Part shown: positions 10,899 through 23,700 of the stretch, in pieces
Position numbering within the stretch: position 1 is the first letter of the stretch
Layout of the letters: every line of letters starts with the position of its first letter
Assembly (NCBI GenBank): GCA_920105625.2
Contig: OV050031.1
Location: forward strand, 682,001 to 746,000
DNA: 64,000 nt
Source: Clusia tigrina
Taxonomy: Eukaryota; Arthropoda; Insecta; Diptera; Clusiidae
Direction: 5' to 3'
The notes under the pieces: model-generated
Databases searched by the model: none
What the model was told of the DNA's origin: nothing
What the model saw: the letters and a program-made list of their open reading frames with translations, nothing else
Position numbers and translations under genes: made by a program

Positions 10899-10957
10899 CT
10901 GTCCAGTATTTTTGAGATGTTGGTATGTGGTTTCCAGTGAAATGATATCATTTTTCT
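10899..10957 (-). CDS. pip: pipe shared stem microexon (59 nt)
   Basis: Minus-strand acceptor TGAAATTACAG, then 59 nt, then a consensus donor CAG followed by GTAAGT. It begins with two bases that complete the single base left by the transmembrane exon, and it ends in phase 0. All four sulfotransferase cassettes start in phase 0, so this is the exon needed to join them. It encodes about 20 residues, read with the split codon as KKNDIISLETTYQHLKNTGQ. That is a plausible luminal stem between the membrane anchor and the catalytic domain. It is too short to appear as an open reading frame on its own. Confidence rests on phase and splice-site quality; I have not compared it with a homologue. Confidence 0.75.
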
Positions 10958-11659
10958 CTGTAATTTCAAAATAAATATATTAATATTCATATTTATAAAA
11001 TTGCAGTCTTTTAACAATCAGATGAGGTGAAATAGTGAGACCCTGTACAATCTATCTAGGAGTATATTTTAATTATATTATCGAGAGAAAACTTTTGCCT
11101 GTTTGTTTGAATCTGTAAAATTATTTCCAGGAGTTGTTTCACTTCCACTCACACCTAACATAAGGAACCTTCAATACACACAAAAGAGCGTGTTATTAGG
11201 GATGTCATATTTCTACTCTGCAAGGATCACGTGTAGTGCTATAAGGGGTCCGTGTAAACAATAATATATGCTTATACAATATTTATGATTTCAGAACTTG
11301 ATGAATTGCCGGTCTTCACGTAATAAAATGTTCGGGATTTTGAAGGAACCTATTTAAGGAAGCTATCCTGCTATATCTTTATAGAATTTCTGACTTTTTC
11401 CAAAACTCATTTATAAAAACGATTTGAGTGGAAGAATATGGATATGGAATGGAAGGATAAGGGAGAAGAGCCAAATTATATGAAGAAACCGTTCAATTTC
11501 ATTAAAGTTAGACGTAGATACTCGTAAAGAAATTCGACAGTATACAGTTTCTAGTTATAGAGGTGAATGAAATATTGTGGCACTTTTGTAAGTTTAGAAA
11601 TTAAACAGAGAATTACTCTAACAGGTGCGCTACTTTGGGCTTAGTAGAAAGCTAAAGAG
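10958..11659. other. intronic, no gene recognised
   Basis: AT-rich intron sequence of the pipe-type gene. Nothing is supported apart from the retroelement fragment that begins near 11660. Confidence 0.4.
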
Positions 11660-12083
11660 GCCCTTTCTCGACGAACAAAGCTAACTCTGTATAAGTCCCT
11701 CATCATTCCCGTCCTGCTTTATAGAGCAGAGAGCTGGACGATGACAAATAGTGACAAGGCGTTAGTGCGTTTGAAAGAAAAATTTTGCGCTCGCGGCGAG
11801 TTTCGGATTAGATGGAACGATGAGCTGTACGAGCCAAACTGCGATATTGACATAGTCGAGCGAATCAAAACCCAGCGGCTACGCTGGCTAGGTCACGTCG
11901 TGCGGATGGATGAAACTGCTCCAACTAGGAAACTCTTCGATTCGATCCCCAAGGTGAGCGACGCAGGAGGGAATACCATCACTGAGATGGAAAGACCAAG
12001 TTCAGGAGGACCTGTCTGGACGCGGTATTTCCAACTGGCTTCGGCTAAATATGCGGCATTGACCCACTTGGGTTGATTGCCAG
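11660..12083 (+). pseudogene. non-LTR retrotransposon reverse transcriptase fragment
   Basis: The plus strand encodes the C-terminal part of a LINE-type reverse transcriptase. LTLYKSLIIPVLLY is followed by ESWTM, then RIRWNDELYEPN, DIVERIKTQRLRWLGHVVRM and a short tail, which are hallmarks of the region after the RT palm in many insect non-LTR elements. The piece is about 420 nt and has lost the catalytic FADD/YADD region. A frameshift near 11960-12000 separates it from a following segment resembling the usual RWKDQVQEDL tail. It lies in an intron of the pipe-type gene, antisense to it. The clade is not certain from this fragment. Confidence 0.8.
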
Positions 12084-12288
12084 CTAAGGAGAAGAAGTTA
12101 TAAGTTCATTTGAGCGGCAAACTTTGTCATGGCGGAACGGACGCGAAAGTGGGAATATGTTTTGTTAGAAAGGCTTACAAATAATCGAATACATATCGAG
12201 TTATATAGATTCTCTATATATAATTATGCAACTATAAAATGGATGGTTATGATCTTTGAACGTTATAATCTTTGAACGTTATACTTAC

Positions 12289-12458
12289 TTTCCACTACAG
12301 CGGTCTCATCGTTGCTGCCCTCCAAACCTTCCAGCGCCTCATATAAAGATGGTTGCATCAGTTTTTCCATTTCTTTAAGGCGATTGTTTAATGAGATCGT
12401 GTTTATGCTTAGATATAAAGCGCTGGCTATGAAAAGCAGAGCCACCACTTCAATGGGT
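12289..12458 (-). CDS. pip: pipe shared transmembrane (signal-anchor) exon
   Basis: Minus strand, acceptor CTTTTTTTCAG, 170 nt, donor GTAAGT. It enters needing two bases from an upstream exon and leaves one base over, which the 59-nt microexon completes. It encodes a hydrophobic helix, PIEVVALLFIASALYLSINT, followed by SLNNRLKEMEKLMQPSLYEA, a short coiled-coil-like stem rich in charged residues. This is the expected signal anchor and stem of a type II Golgi sulfotransferase. The initiator is not in this exon. The next exon towards the catalytic cassettes is at 10899-10957. Confidence 0.8.
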
Positions 12459-15400
12459 CTGAAAAAAAGGAGAATGTGTAAAATAATGTGAAGTTTTATT
12501 TAATATCTGTATCAATTATTACAATTAAACTAAAGATAATATAGTGATGTAGCGGTTCAGAGGAGAACATATTTGAAATCTATGGAAACTGCTCCAAAAC
12601 AAAATTTAAATCATATTTAACAATGAATTCACACAGATTTGACCGAATAATGACCAATGTAGATACTTTTAACAGCACAACTCCATCTTGAGTTGATCAT
12701 CGCAAAATTTTTTGAATCAATCTCTTCTTTGTTTGGATCATTTTTAATAATTTATTGAAGAAACCAGAAAAATTTACTGTGTGTGCTTCATTTATTTAGG
12801 TGGTGCTTTGAGACAGTGGTAAAAATTCTCAAAAAATAGTGTGGTGAATTCGATTTAATGGTTCAAATTAATTACGAATCACATCCGAGAATCCACATGT
12901 AACTCTTACAATCATAGTAAATAAAAATATTATGGCCTCACCGAATTCGGCCGCTATGTGAGGCATTTGAGATTGGAACGTGGAGAAAACAGTACTCATA
13001 GATCTGTGGGAGGTAGTATAACAAATATCAAAACGGACTTGAACTGGTGAACCCGATTCTGGAGCAGAGAAGTTCTGTCGTAAACTAAATTAAAAGTACA
13101 GAGAAGAATAGTACGAGGAGAAGAGTACTTAGCAAAAGCTGTTAAAAGAGCACTGTTCTTGTTTATCAGCTAAATTTCCTTTATGTCTTTAAGCAATACA
13201 AACAAAAACAACATTTATAAATTTAATTAATAATTAATTAATAAGGTTTTTAAAGTCATTTTTTGTCTCCACTACTAGAGTTTTTGACTGATGTGAGAAA
13301 CGCTCTCTGAGTCGTATTCAGTATTTTTCTAATTTAAGGGTCAAATTAATGAAAGCAACAATAACTACAGGCATTATTTAACAAAGTCGAAAAGCAGGAA
13401 ACGTTCCCGTGTAGCTGAGAAGACTCGATCGAGAACAATGAAAACAAGAGAATACATAAAATTAGTAAACAGAGAAACAAATTACTCTTACACGTTACCC
13501 AAAATACATTTACCAGGTATTATTAATAGAAGACCGCTCTCCAAATGTCATTTTCTCTTAGCCATAATAAGTGTCAAATTGAATAAACAATGTTACTTCT
13601 TTTGTAAATTTTGGCCGCTATTTTCGGGCTTTGCAGTTTTTTTCGTAATAAGTAAAAACTCAAATGCCCTTTATTTTTTTGGGTTTTTTTCATTTATTAT
13701 TATTTAAAAACAAAATTATACATACACACATATAACAACTAATACACTTAAATTATATTTTTCAAACCTTTTATTTATCAAACCTAAATTTTTGCAAAGA
13801 TAAAACTTTTAGCTATTTCAGTCAAAAATGTTTACTTGAGCGTCTTTTTTTTAATTCAGCATCATCGGTTTCTCTCCGAAGTGCCCTGAAAGCATTTTTA
13901 TTTTATTTGATAAATAGTTGAATAACTCAGTAAATTTTTAACGGATTTTTTTTAAACATAGTTGCGTTTTACTCACAAATAAATATATTTTTTGAATAAA
14001 TTAAAAAATTTTACGGTTCCTTTATAAAATAATGCGTAAAAATACCGCCAAAGTTGAAAAATGTCTGAAAAAGTGGGAAAAAAATGTGTTTGGTGGAGAA
14101 ATACACAAAGAGCTTTTAAGCCAACCATAACAATATATACACCACTCTAAAGGTACTAGTTCCTTCTTTCCAAATCCGTTGAGAAACTGAATCGGTTAAC
14201 AAACAAGTAAGTTACTGGCTTATAAGTGCATAGAGATACGAAAAACCGGGTTTTTAACCGTATCACAAAATTCTGATGTGACTGGCAAATTTCAAATACA
14301 GATTCTTGTTGTACTCAACAATACCTATCAGAAAAATAGTATCACTGCCCGGGAATTTTTTTTTGTCGCACCGTGTAATATGGTAAAATATGGTGGTGAA
14401 AGGACATTGTGTCCATACTACTAGGATTAAACATATTATATTATTATTATTAATTCCATGACATTTGACACAATAAAACTATACTTATGCTAACAATGTT
14501 AACTATGCCTTGAGTTCTAAATAACAGTTTTGGGATAAGTCAAAGTGGCATTAAATTATTCATTATTGTTTTATTAGTTCCGCAGCTGGAGATCCAGGTA
14601 AAATTTATAATCGGCATATCGTAACGCTCATTAAAATCTTAACTATTAATCGATGGATATGCTTATTTGCACTTCATTTAGAAAGGTAAAGTAACAGTGG
14701 TGGGAATAAACCGCACAGAATATCAATAAAGGACACTAACTACTTCGTTTCAAGAGAAGAAGGGCATCACAAAAGATATTTTAGGACGCAGTGTCTGATA
14801 CTCTAACTTATAAATCTATATCGAATCTAATCTAACAAAGATGTTCCAAATAGGAATTTTTTATTGTTGTCTTATTGAGAGGGAGTTGGGGACCATAGTC
14901 TATGGAGAACTTCCTGCTTATTTATATCCGTAAAGTCAGATCAATTCCACTAGGTAACATGATATCTCAACTATTGAGAATAATACAACTTTGAAGATTT
15001 AATCAATGTGAGTGCCCCATAAATCGTTCGACTAGTTCTGGATGATCTAAGTGATTTCAATCCAAGGCAATTACCCACGATTCATAAACGACTTTCCTTA
15101 CAGCGACTAGAAAGAGTGGCTAGATACCAATGAAGGTGCTACGCTTTTGCAGGATATAATTCACCTACAGTTAGGATAAAAATTACCGACCCTACGAGTA
15201 ACATAATCAATGCAAATCGTATCATATTTCTATCAGGGTTTATATTTTAATTGCAGCAAAATTGAGTAACTTATCTGTTGGAATATGCTTAAGTTCTTCG
15301 TATAAGTGTTTTGGAGAAATAGCCTTAGAATACATACTTCTTGGGGTATAGTATCCGCCTGTACTCCCAGATATTTGCCAATTCACGGAATTTCATTGTA

Positions 15401-15932
15401 GAGTATCTGTCGGCAAAATTTCCCCGTTTCGTATGAGTGGCACCACGTCAACTGTTGATTTTTACACCTGATTACTTTAACTCTTGCTGTGGAAGAATTT
15501 CATTCTTCCAAATACTATTTATTTTTAAAACTTTTCTGTTTTTTTCCAATAACAGATTTTTTTAATCTCAACGCTTTTTTAATTTTAATTTTTTGTATTT
15601 ATAATTTTTGTTTTTTTATTTCTTTTATACACGTGGACAACTTGATTGCGACACTATTAGTTAATATCTCTTTCTGTTCCGGCATTCCGTGCTGCTTCAA
15701 GCACTTTCAATTTCCCGTTGTCTCTTTCACCACGACTTTTATGTGAGCAAATTATTGTAGTTGAGGAAAATACCGAGCCTAGGATAAAACGTCTTAACCG
15801 ATTAACTGTCACGTACGAACTAAAAATTCTCCAGAGTGCCAAACAGTCTTTCTTGGACACCACAGCACCACAACCCGCCGGCTTTGTTTTCTTCCAATTA
15901 TGCCACTATCAGTAGCAGCGCGAGTTGCTTAC
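12459..15932. other. AT-rich region, no gene recognised
   Basis: Probable 5' intron of the pipe-type gene. It contains a nested palindrome at 12935-12964 (GCCTCAC...GTGAGGC around CCGAATTCGG) and long A/T tracts at 13200-14050. Short open frames such as 13438-13707 are low-complexity and look like chance. Confidence 0.45.
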
Positions 15933-15937
15933 TTCAT
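15933..15937 (-). CDS. pip: candidate pipe start codon exon (ATGAA then donor)
   Basis: On the minus strand an ATG in a fair context (A at -3) is followed by two bases and a donor GTAAGC. This leaves the two bases that the transmembrane exon needs, giving an N-terminus reading M-K-P-I-E-V-V. It is the first such phase-matched candidate I noticed upstream. A five-base coding piece is easily produced by chance, and other start exons may lie further right, so this is only a hypothesis. Confidence 0.25.
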
Positions 15938-16226
15938 GCTTCCAGCTCTCCTCTTTAACATGCTTTTCGGTTGTTTTTGTTGTTTTTCTTTAGATTCTAA
16001 CCTCGTTAGAATTTTGTTTGCCCAGTTGTAGGGCTCAAACTAGTATTTACCTACGACGTAAATTTGTATTTTTCATTTCATTTAAGTGCGTTTAGTATAA
16101 TTAATTTCAATATCTTAAACTGGCAAAATTCAGAGCAATTATTCTCAAGGAATTATTCGAACACTTTCTCCACAAGGTACTTCCTGAAAATACACAAAGG
16201 ATCTTTGTTAAACTCTATCTATACAC

Positions 16227-16266
16227 TTTGGGAAATTATTCCCAATTTTGGGAAACTATTCCCAAT
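16227..16266. repeat. 20-bp tandem duplication with internal dyad
   Basis: Two adjacent 20-bp copies (16227-16246 and 16247-16266) differ at one base. Each copy is itself an inverted repeat, TTGGGAA...TTCCCAA with a four-base centre, so the element has four half-sites in a row. Confidence 0.8.
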
Positions 16267-17540
16267 TATTATATTAAGTTATTCTGGCTTAACACCGAAG
16301 CCCTTGGCAACTAATGCTGCTTTTTTCTCAAGTTTGTTAGTTGTTTAGAATTATTGTACTTAATAATTATATAGTTAGAGCCTTTGTCTAGATGGGCACA
16401 ATAAGTGGAAGCCCCGTTTGCTTCCCGAGAAGGATCAAAGTAAGTGGGGTGTTGCTTTCACATATATAATATTTTCTTGGAAAATTGCTTTTCATTGAAG
16501 GATCTCTGAAGGGGATGGTGGCTTGTCCGAAATAGCTAGATCTGCCAAATGTCTCAATAGTTCTCCATCTGATCCCATTTGACATTAAAAGGCTTTTCCT
16601 AACATTAATTATGAGAAAATACGAGTATATCCAAGTATTTCGGATATTTTTGTTTAAAATTTAGCATAGAAACTCTTCAATTTTGTTGATTCACAATCCC
16701 CGAAAAACTTCAACCCTTTAATTGATATTCAAAATTGAAATAATAATTATTCTGAAATTACAATGACTATTTGAGCAGTTGGCAAAAAGTAATTCAGCCG
16801 CACAAATATTCTGACATACCTTTCCGACATAGCTATAAGGAGTGTTGCCAATGTCTACAGTAATAAGCCCTGTACTGCAAAACCACATTAAAGTAGTATT
16901 TAAGTAAATAATGAATTGTTACGAGTAATTAAGATACAAGTAATTGTGTTAAGGTCACAAGATTTCCAAAAATATATTAGCACCCATAACGAATAAGACG
17001 AGAATGTCCGAAGAAATGAAATTTGAGATTTCATTACAAATACAGATTTTGTCAGTTAGTCTAGTTTATGGCATCTACTACCAGGTAGGTAGCAGCCATT
17101 CGAATGGAAGGTCAACGAGAGAATTGAATTTAATGCGTTCTGGAATGATCAGAAGAAGACTCTGCCAAACAAAGCTCTTCTGAGAAACAAAATTTGTTTG
17201 CGAACTTTACAAATCAGAGTACTAATATCTCGATTCCCACCTAGTAGTAATTTGCCTGGGTCTAGTCTATGTTTGTGATAAGCGCATAATACTATAATCA
17301 TAAAACCTGCAATAATAAATCGCTAGAAACTGAGAAGCATATCTTAAATATGTGTTCTCTTAACCGGTTTCAATGGCGAATTTCATCGAACGCGGTGTTT
17401 AATCTGTGAGGTCGTAGTGCGAAAGATTTCAAGAGGAATCACTTAAGATGAACCGGCAAATGTGCCCGAAGAGTCAATGACACCGGCCGCGTACACATAC
17501 TTACATAATCCAGTTCATTAATTATACGAAGCACTCAAGT

Positions 17541-17641
17541 GAAAAAGTTTGTACAAATTTGTATCATGCAAAATACTTGTATACATATGTATGTATACTC
17601 CGCCACCCTGTATACATAAGTATGTATACAAACTTTTCGAT
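17541..17641. repeat. nested direct and inverted repeats
   Basis: Two copies of a GTATACAT(A)xGTATGTATAC palindrome (17579-17598 and about 17611-17630) lie inside an inverted pair, AAAAGTTTGTA near 17543 and TACAAACTTTT near 17628. The whole could fold as a hairpin of about 100 nt. It may be a relic of a small inverted-repeat element. Confidence 0.5.
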
Positions 17642-20600
17642 CGAAACGAAACTGTGGAGTTATTATCACAGTGGACCAGCAATGTAATCCTGTACATCCC
17701 TCAGCGTTACTGTCCAAATTCGAATGTAATTTGGAGAGCCAATTACGTGAGTGCGAGACAGCAAGATTGGAATTGATTTTGACACTGGTGAAAATTTGGA
17801 TTTAGAAGTTGAGGAGAGAAGATGCGATGCTGCTGTTACTCTGGTAGTTAGCACAACATATTAGATTGGGACTTCCAAAATATCTAGAGCTTCATCAGTT
17901 AATACCCAAGCATTGATTCACTTCTGGCAGTACTTGCCCTGCTTGGAACAAATTACAAAAAAAATCGCGCTAAAATTCGAGATTTGAACTCAAATTGCTT
18001 CTGAGACTTTAAAAAGGCGATCCTTGAAATAATGCCAAAAAATAAAAAAAAATTTTTATCTGAGGTGGCTTTGGCGCATGTAAAAATGTTATCGCCTAAT
18101 TTGCCGTTATGAAGCTGCCCCAAACCAAGGAAGGCGACCAAAGCAATTTTTAAGCGATATCTTTATCTCTAAGCGAGGAGCAATCAGTTAATGGTCACTA
18201 TGTACCCTGTTGAGGGAATAGTTTAGTGCGATACGTAGTAAAAATAGTGACTATACATATTATTTCGAGTGCCACCTCCATTTTCTATTTTACATGGGGA
18301 ATATGTTCTGATGTTTTGTGGTCCAGAGGGATTAATTGGTTGCTTCTGTCATTGTTAACTGCTTATAATTGCCTATTCTTCACTTTAATTTTCTCTCGTT
18401 ATCTTCTGGTGTTTTGCCAAATACTTCTGGATATATTCTTAGTTAAATGTTTCTTCTCTTCTAAGATGGCCTGCTACCGTATTCCGGTCTCGCCAATCAA
18501 ATACCTCCACGCCCCTCCAAATTTTGACACATATTCTGGATAGAAGTATCGTTCGTCCTCTTCGTCTTCCTCCTTCAACTCGCATCTACCTGGAGTATTT
18601 TCGCAGTCATATATTAGCAAAATCAGTCTATGGGTCCTCTCTGCCATCAATTCATGTTGATTTGCAAAGGTTTTTGCGCAATTTCTCCACAATCACTCCC
18701 ACTTCCCATACGCCTGTATTCTTCAATATGGCTTATTTTCAGAACGAAAATACACATTTGGCTTAAATTTAAATGTGCCCAGCTTAAACTGTGTAGAGTT
18801 TGGACACAATCGGACCATCAACACACCCATATCATAATATTCATGCTGTTTTATATATGTCCAAATTCATGCTCAAACATTAAAGATTTGATTTATGAAC
18901 AGTGATGGAATCGTTGTTATAACTACCCATGTACTCAAGCATCAACGAAGATGGTTCGTGTAGACTCAGTGCAATTGGTCCAAACGCTTCTTGAGAATTT
19001 TCAAATGATTTCCTCAGATTAGTAAAATTTTATTTGCGAATGATTTTCATTTATTAACCAAGTCCCTAAGGATTACAATCAGATAACAGTCACATTCACT
19101 GCGAAAATATTTATAAATGCACGAAGGAACTGCTCATTGACCTCACTTTCTGCGTTTGCATCTGAAAGAAAAGAATGAATATTTAGCAATAGGAAGGCAA
19201 AAGTTGGAATATAGCATAATGTCCTGCAGCTGGAATTGAATGCAATTTGCTAGTACTGAATAAGCACTGGTGACAGTATTGCGTCACTGAATAACTGCAG
19301 AGTGGTACCGGTAACAATAACGGTACTATTCACCCTACCTTAGTCCATCACTTGAAATACCATCCACCACCATTACAAAAAGAGTCGTAAAGTTAGCACG
19401 ACGACTATGAGCACCAACAGAACGCTAATAACAACGGAGCGAAAGATCGTCAACGTCACAGCTTTCATTTTAAAGTCCAAATAATTTTTGATATGAAAAC
19501 ATTTTCCTATTTCCCTACTTAGTTTAATTGTAAATAAGAATTTTGTAAATACAAGTAGAGAAAGAACAAAAATAAAAGCCCACTCCAGACATGTTTATCG
19601 CAATATTTCCATCTGCTCTTCAGCTGACGCCGAACTGATGAAACAACAAACCACAAAAGGCATCATGGTCAGTTTTGTTAGGAACGGTCACAAACCAAAA
19701 ATGATGAAACACCGATTATGCCTTGAGCATGCTAGAAGTTCTAGCTCTTCAAGATCTTTTGAAGTCCTTCAGAAGAAACTTACAATGAATCCGCTGGTAA
19801 TAAGGAGTCATGAAAATAATTAATTTTTTGTTAGATGAAGCTGAATATGGATGTCTTCCATTCTTGAGTACACAATATCTTTCTTTTCTATTCAAGGTAT
19901 TCTTGCTCAATGTTATGGACTATATTGCAGGCTTAGAGATGTGTATCGGATTGACAGTTGAGTAACCTTTCTGAGAGTGCTCTCTATTAAAAAACTTCAA
20001 AATGAAGGATGTTCTTACCAGTGTAAATAGGCTAAAGGAATTTCTGGGTTGTAGTTTTTGCAACCAATTTATGGCTTTCTACTCCTTATGTTGTCAAAGA
20101 GAAATACGCCTTAGGTTTATAAGCTTCACCTATGGCGTGGTCTTGAATTTGGTTTTCCAATTTTTTTAGTACACTAAATGATGTCCTCGAGCTGTTTCAC
20201 AAGATTGTAGGTCTTATATTGTTTTGCTAATGGGAAATGAAATTGTTCGGAAAAATAGTCAAATCCGAAATATGGCAATGGCACAACATAATTGCACATC
20301 TTATACTAGTGGTTATCTCGGACATAGCCCTGTTCTCTTCAGAGATCTTTCAACGAAAGGCAATTTCCGCAGCAGATATTATGTGTGCATGTGAAAGCAG
20401 CAAAACACCAACTATGACTGTGCCTAGGAGTCGATCCTGGACCTCTTTAGACAACTGCTCTAACTAACGGTGATGAACTCCTTGGGCTTAGTCTGTTCAT
20501 GTATGGATTAAACTACTTTTTTTTTATCAATATAACTCGTAATTCCTCAAAGTTCACTCATATATTCAATGTTGCGTTGTGGAGAAGTATTCACGTTCTA

Positions 20601-20744
20601 TTAATATTATACCAGCATACTGCAATTAACAATTGTTGAAATACAGTACACACTAATGATACTATTTATTAAAATAAATTATATTGTATATTTTTAATTT
20701 GTATTTCAGTAATACGTTTTGTTTACACAGTTGCGGGTTGTAAT

Positions 20745-20751
<7 letters not shown>

Positions 20752-20780
<29 letters not shown>

Positions 20781-20781
20781 A
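20752..20781. repeat. (AC)15 microsatellite
   Basis: Uninterrupted AC dinucleotides for 30 bases. Confidence 0.97.
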
Positions 20782-23700
20782 GCATGACACTTTATAAACC
20801 CAAGCACAAAAGCCTGAACACGCTTGGTTATATGTGTTTTCATCTGAATACTTGTGAGTAGAGCTAGGTAGTATAGGTGGTGGACGTCAAGAGATGGATA
20901 TAATTCTTCCTTTGAATGCCTTCTTGACACTTGAAACACTTTCCATTATTTAAAGTCTTGCCAAGTATATCGCGGCTTTTTCCTGTCCTTGTTCACACTA
21001 AATTATTAAAATTTCAATGAGATGTTCTTTGGTTAATCTTTTATAAATTAAGGACATCGCTGTTATTGCAATATAGAATTTGTTACTTTCAGTCTAACTT
21101 CATTTGACTTTATTGAAAAGGTCATAAATGTTTGGTTAAATTAAAGATGTGCAAAATTAACAAATGACCAACATTTCTTTGAGAACATTCTATACAGTGT
21201 ACTTGGTGGCACTTGGTATTTAATGATAATTTCAGGAATATGTAAATTGTAGCTTCATATCACATTATAGATGAATAATGTGCGACCCGTTTCTCGGGCA
21301 TGTATGCCCATGTGAGCCCAAGAACGCTGACAAGATTGGCTTCCAAAGTGTCAATCATCGGTGGCTTATTGATATATACCAGTGACCTAACATACGCGAT
21401 ATAATCCAGTGAGTGATTTCTAATAACTCTATATTTTCACCGGTAGTTTCGCTTATTGTTCCTTAACAGGTTCCATTACAGTGACTTGTCTTTGTCAATT
21501 CAAGACACCCTGTTTTGTAATTGATAAACCGCATTTTGCCTAACTTCATTTAGTTAAATAATTTATATACTGTCCTGATTCAATTTTAATTAAAATGCAT
21601 ATCAGATCAAGGTTTATTAACTAAAAATGGGTCACAATAACAATATTTATATGAATATAATGGGAGGTCCTGGTTCAACTAGGACCGTCGAGCCACAATG
21701 ATATAAATATAATAATAAAAACATATTGAAAGTAGATTTGATAGTAAATTTATAAGGAATTGATTTTAGTTTTAATTTATTAAACTTTATTATGAAATAT
21801 TTCATTTACATTTAAACGATTATGTGAGATTAAATATGGCGCTTGGCACAACTCAATATCCAGTATTCTGAACGAAGTCAACACTTTATGAAACGAAACG
21901 AACGTTCCTATTGCTTCAGAGATGAAAGCGGTGCACCCTAAAAGTATGATTTACATTGCATTTATGGTTGGATTATGTGAAATATTTGTTTCATATCAAA
22001 TATTGCAGATCGGCTGCATGTATATTTTTGAAAGTATTCCTCGAGTTTAGCAATGAAGTCGCCAAGTACAGAGAATAAAAGAAAAGAACTTTAATATACA
22101 GCCACACGCTAGAAAGCAGTACTCGTATATATATGTCGTATGTGAACGCATTGGAAAGAGCGTGAAGTCTATATTAAGGAATTAGCAGTAAACATTTTGC
22201 TGCATATTAAATTGTCGAAGGAATAAGAGAGCTTTTAAAATTGATTATAGCATCATGTGTTATATTTTGACTGTTAGACTTAATTTCCACTCAGTAATTT
22301 CTTGGTTAATTCTTTGGTTTATTTTCCAGGGGAACAAAATTGTCGCTTTGTGGATTTAAAAAGTCTTATATTTTAAGCTAAGATGTGTTAGCAGAAGAAT
22401 GGAGAAACGAAGTAAAATTTCAGTGGAATTCTTGTTCAGATTATTTACTTCACGAAACCGCAATTATGATGAGGAAATAGTTTCGGATACTGAAAATAAT
22501 GCACTTTCTTTACGATGTGTTTTCGATTTCAGTAAATATTTAAATGGATTATGCTGCAACATTGTTTAAAACTGCGTCAATCATAAGAAAAAATCGCCGC
22601 TTACGTAAGGGAGCACAGGTTTCATCCCTGAAACATCACGAACAATCCGTTTTACAGAATAACATAATTGAAATTAATCTTTTACCATCAAAGTATGTAA
22701 AAATTATATATTACCGCCCTAAAAGTATGCCACATTTTAATGTGATTGCTGGCGATACGAGGAGAACTATTTTCATATGGAAATGTAATAAAGGGTGTTT
22801 TTTGTAATACTATTTTTTAGATAACAATTTTTTAGAAAATTAAGATTAGAGGAAATCTCTTTTAAAATATTAGGATGAAATATCGATTTATATAGACAAA
22901 TGATATTTGTTGATATTGCTACCTCGGCGTCCCTAATGCTATTTGCGGTTAGTAATTAGTCGTTAGTAAAGTTCAATCTTTAAGTCAATTTTATCAGGAT
23001 TAAATAACATTGCTAATTCTGTTGCACTAACAGATACACTTCTCATATAGATGAGAACAGTCTAGAAAGCATACTACTAGTTTAAAAAGGGGAACGTCTA
23101 ACAACAAGCGATCAGTATTGAGTTGGAGGCAGTAGTGATAAGATATTAATTCAAGTAATCTGTTTTATTAAATGAATCTTTTAGTCAACTATCTCTCAAG
23201 TGAATTGCTGTTAATTAAAACTACTTTAAATAAAGTGTTTTCTTTTACATGGCACTATTCAGGGATTTAAAATAAAAACTAATTTTCGTAACAATATTCT
23301 CAAAGTTGCCAACACTGCCCACAAACATTTAATTCTTGAAATGCATCTATATCCTAAAGAAAATAAGCCAACCCACTAGAAATCGTTACGTCAAGCGACT
23401 TCGTTGAGTGTTATGGTTACTTAATTGAAAATAACCAATTCGGTGATTTGAACGCAGACACTGGCATTGTTAATTTATGCAATAGTTCAATTAGTGGAGA
23501 CACTGTTGCAAGTAATGACTACGGAACAGTGAGGCTGAGGAAAGAGTTAAAATCAACATACAAACACGTGCTACAAGTATTAAAACAGCTTTTTTAACTT
23601 TACGCATGTGTAAAACATGACAGCGAAATAGGCTGCCAAAAGTATGCATGGACAGGTCGTTAAACTAGTTTTCGGCATTGAATTATTTTAAAACGTGAAT

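Larger units (their letters stand above)
15938..20751. other. intergenic or intronic, no gene recognised
   Basis: AT-rich sequence with isolated GC-normal patches. On the minus strand, 18474-18692 gives 72 codons with a charged segment (ELKEEDEEDERYFYPEY) that looks more protein-like than its surroundings. It has no clear splice sites or family, so it is not called as a gene. Two small structured repeats are listed separately. Confidence 0.4.

Noticed and set aside
18474..18692. 72-codon minus-strand frame with an acidic segment
   Set aside because: Looks somewhat protein-like, but there is no clear acceptor or donor, no recognised family, and open frames occur on both strands here.
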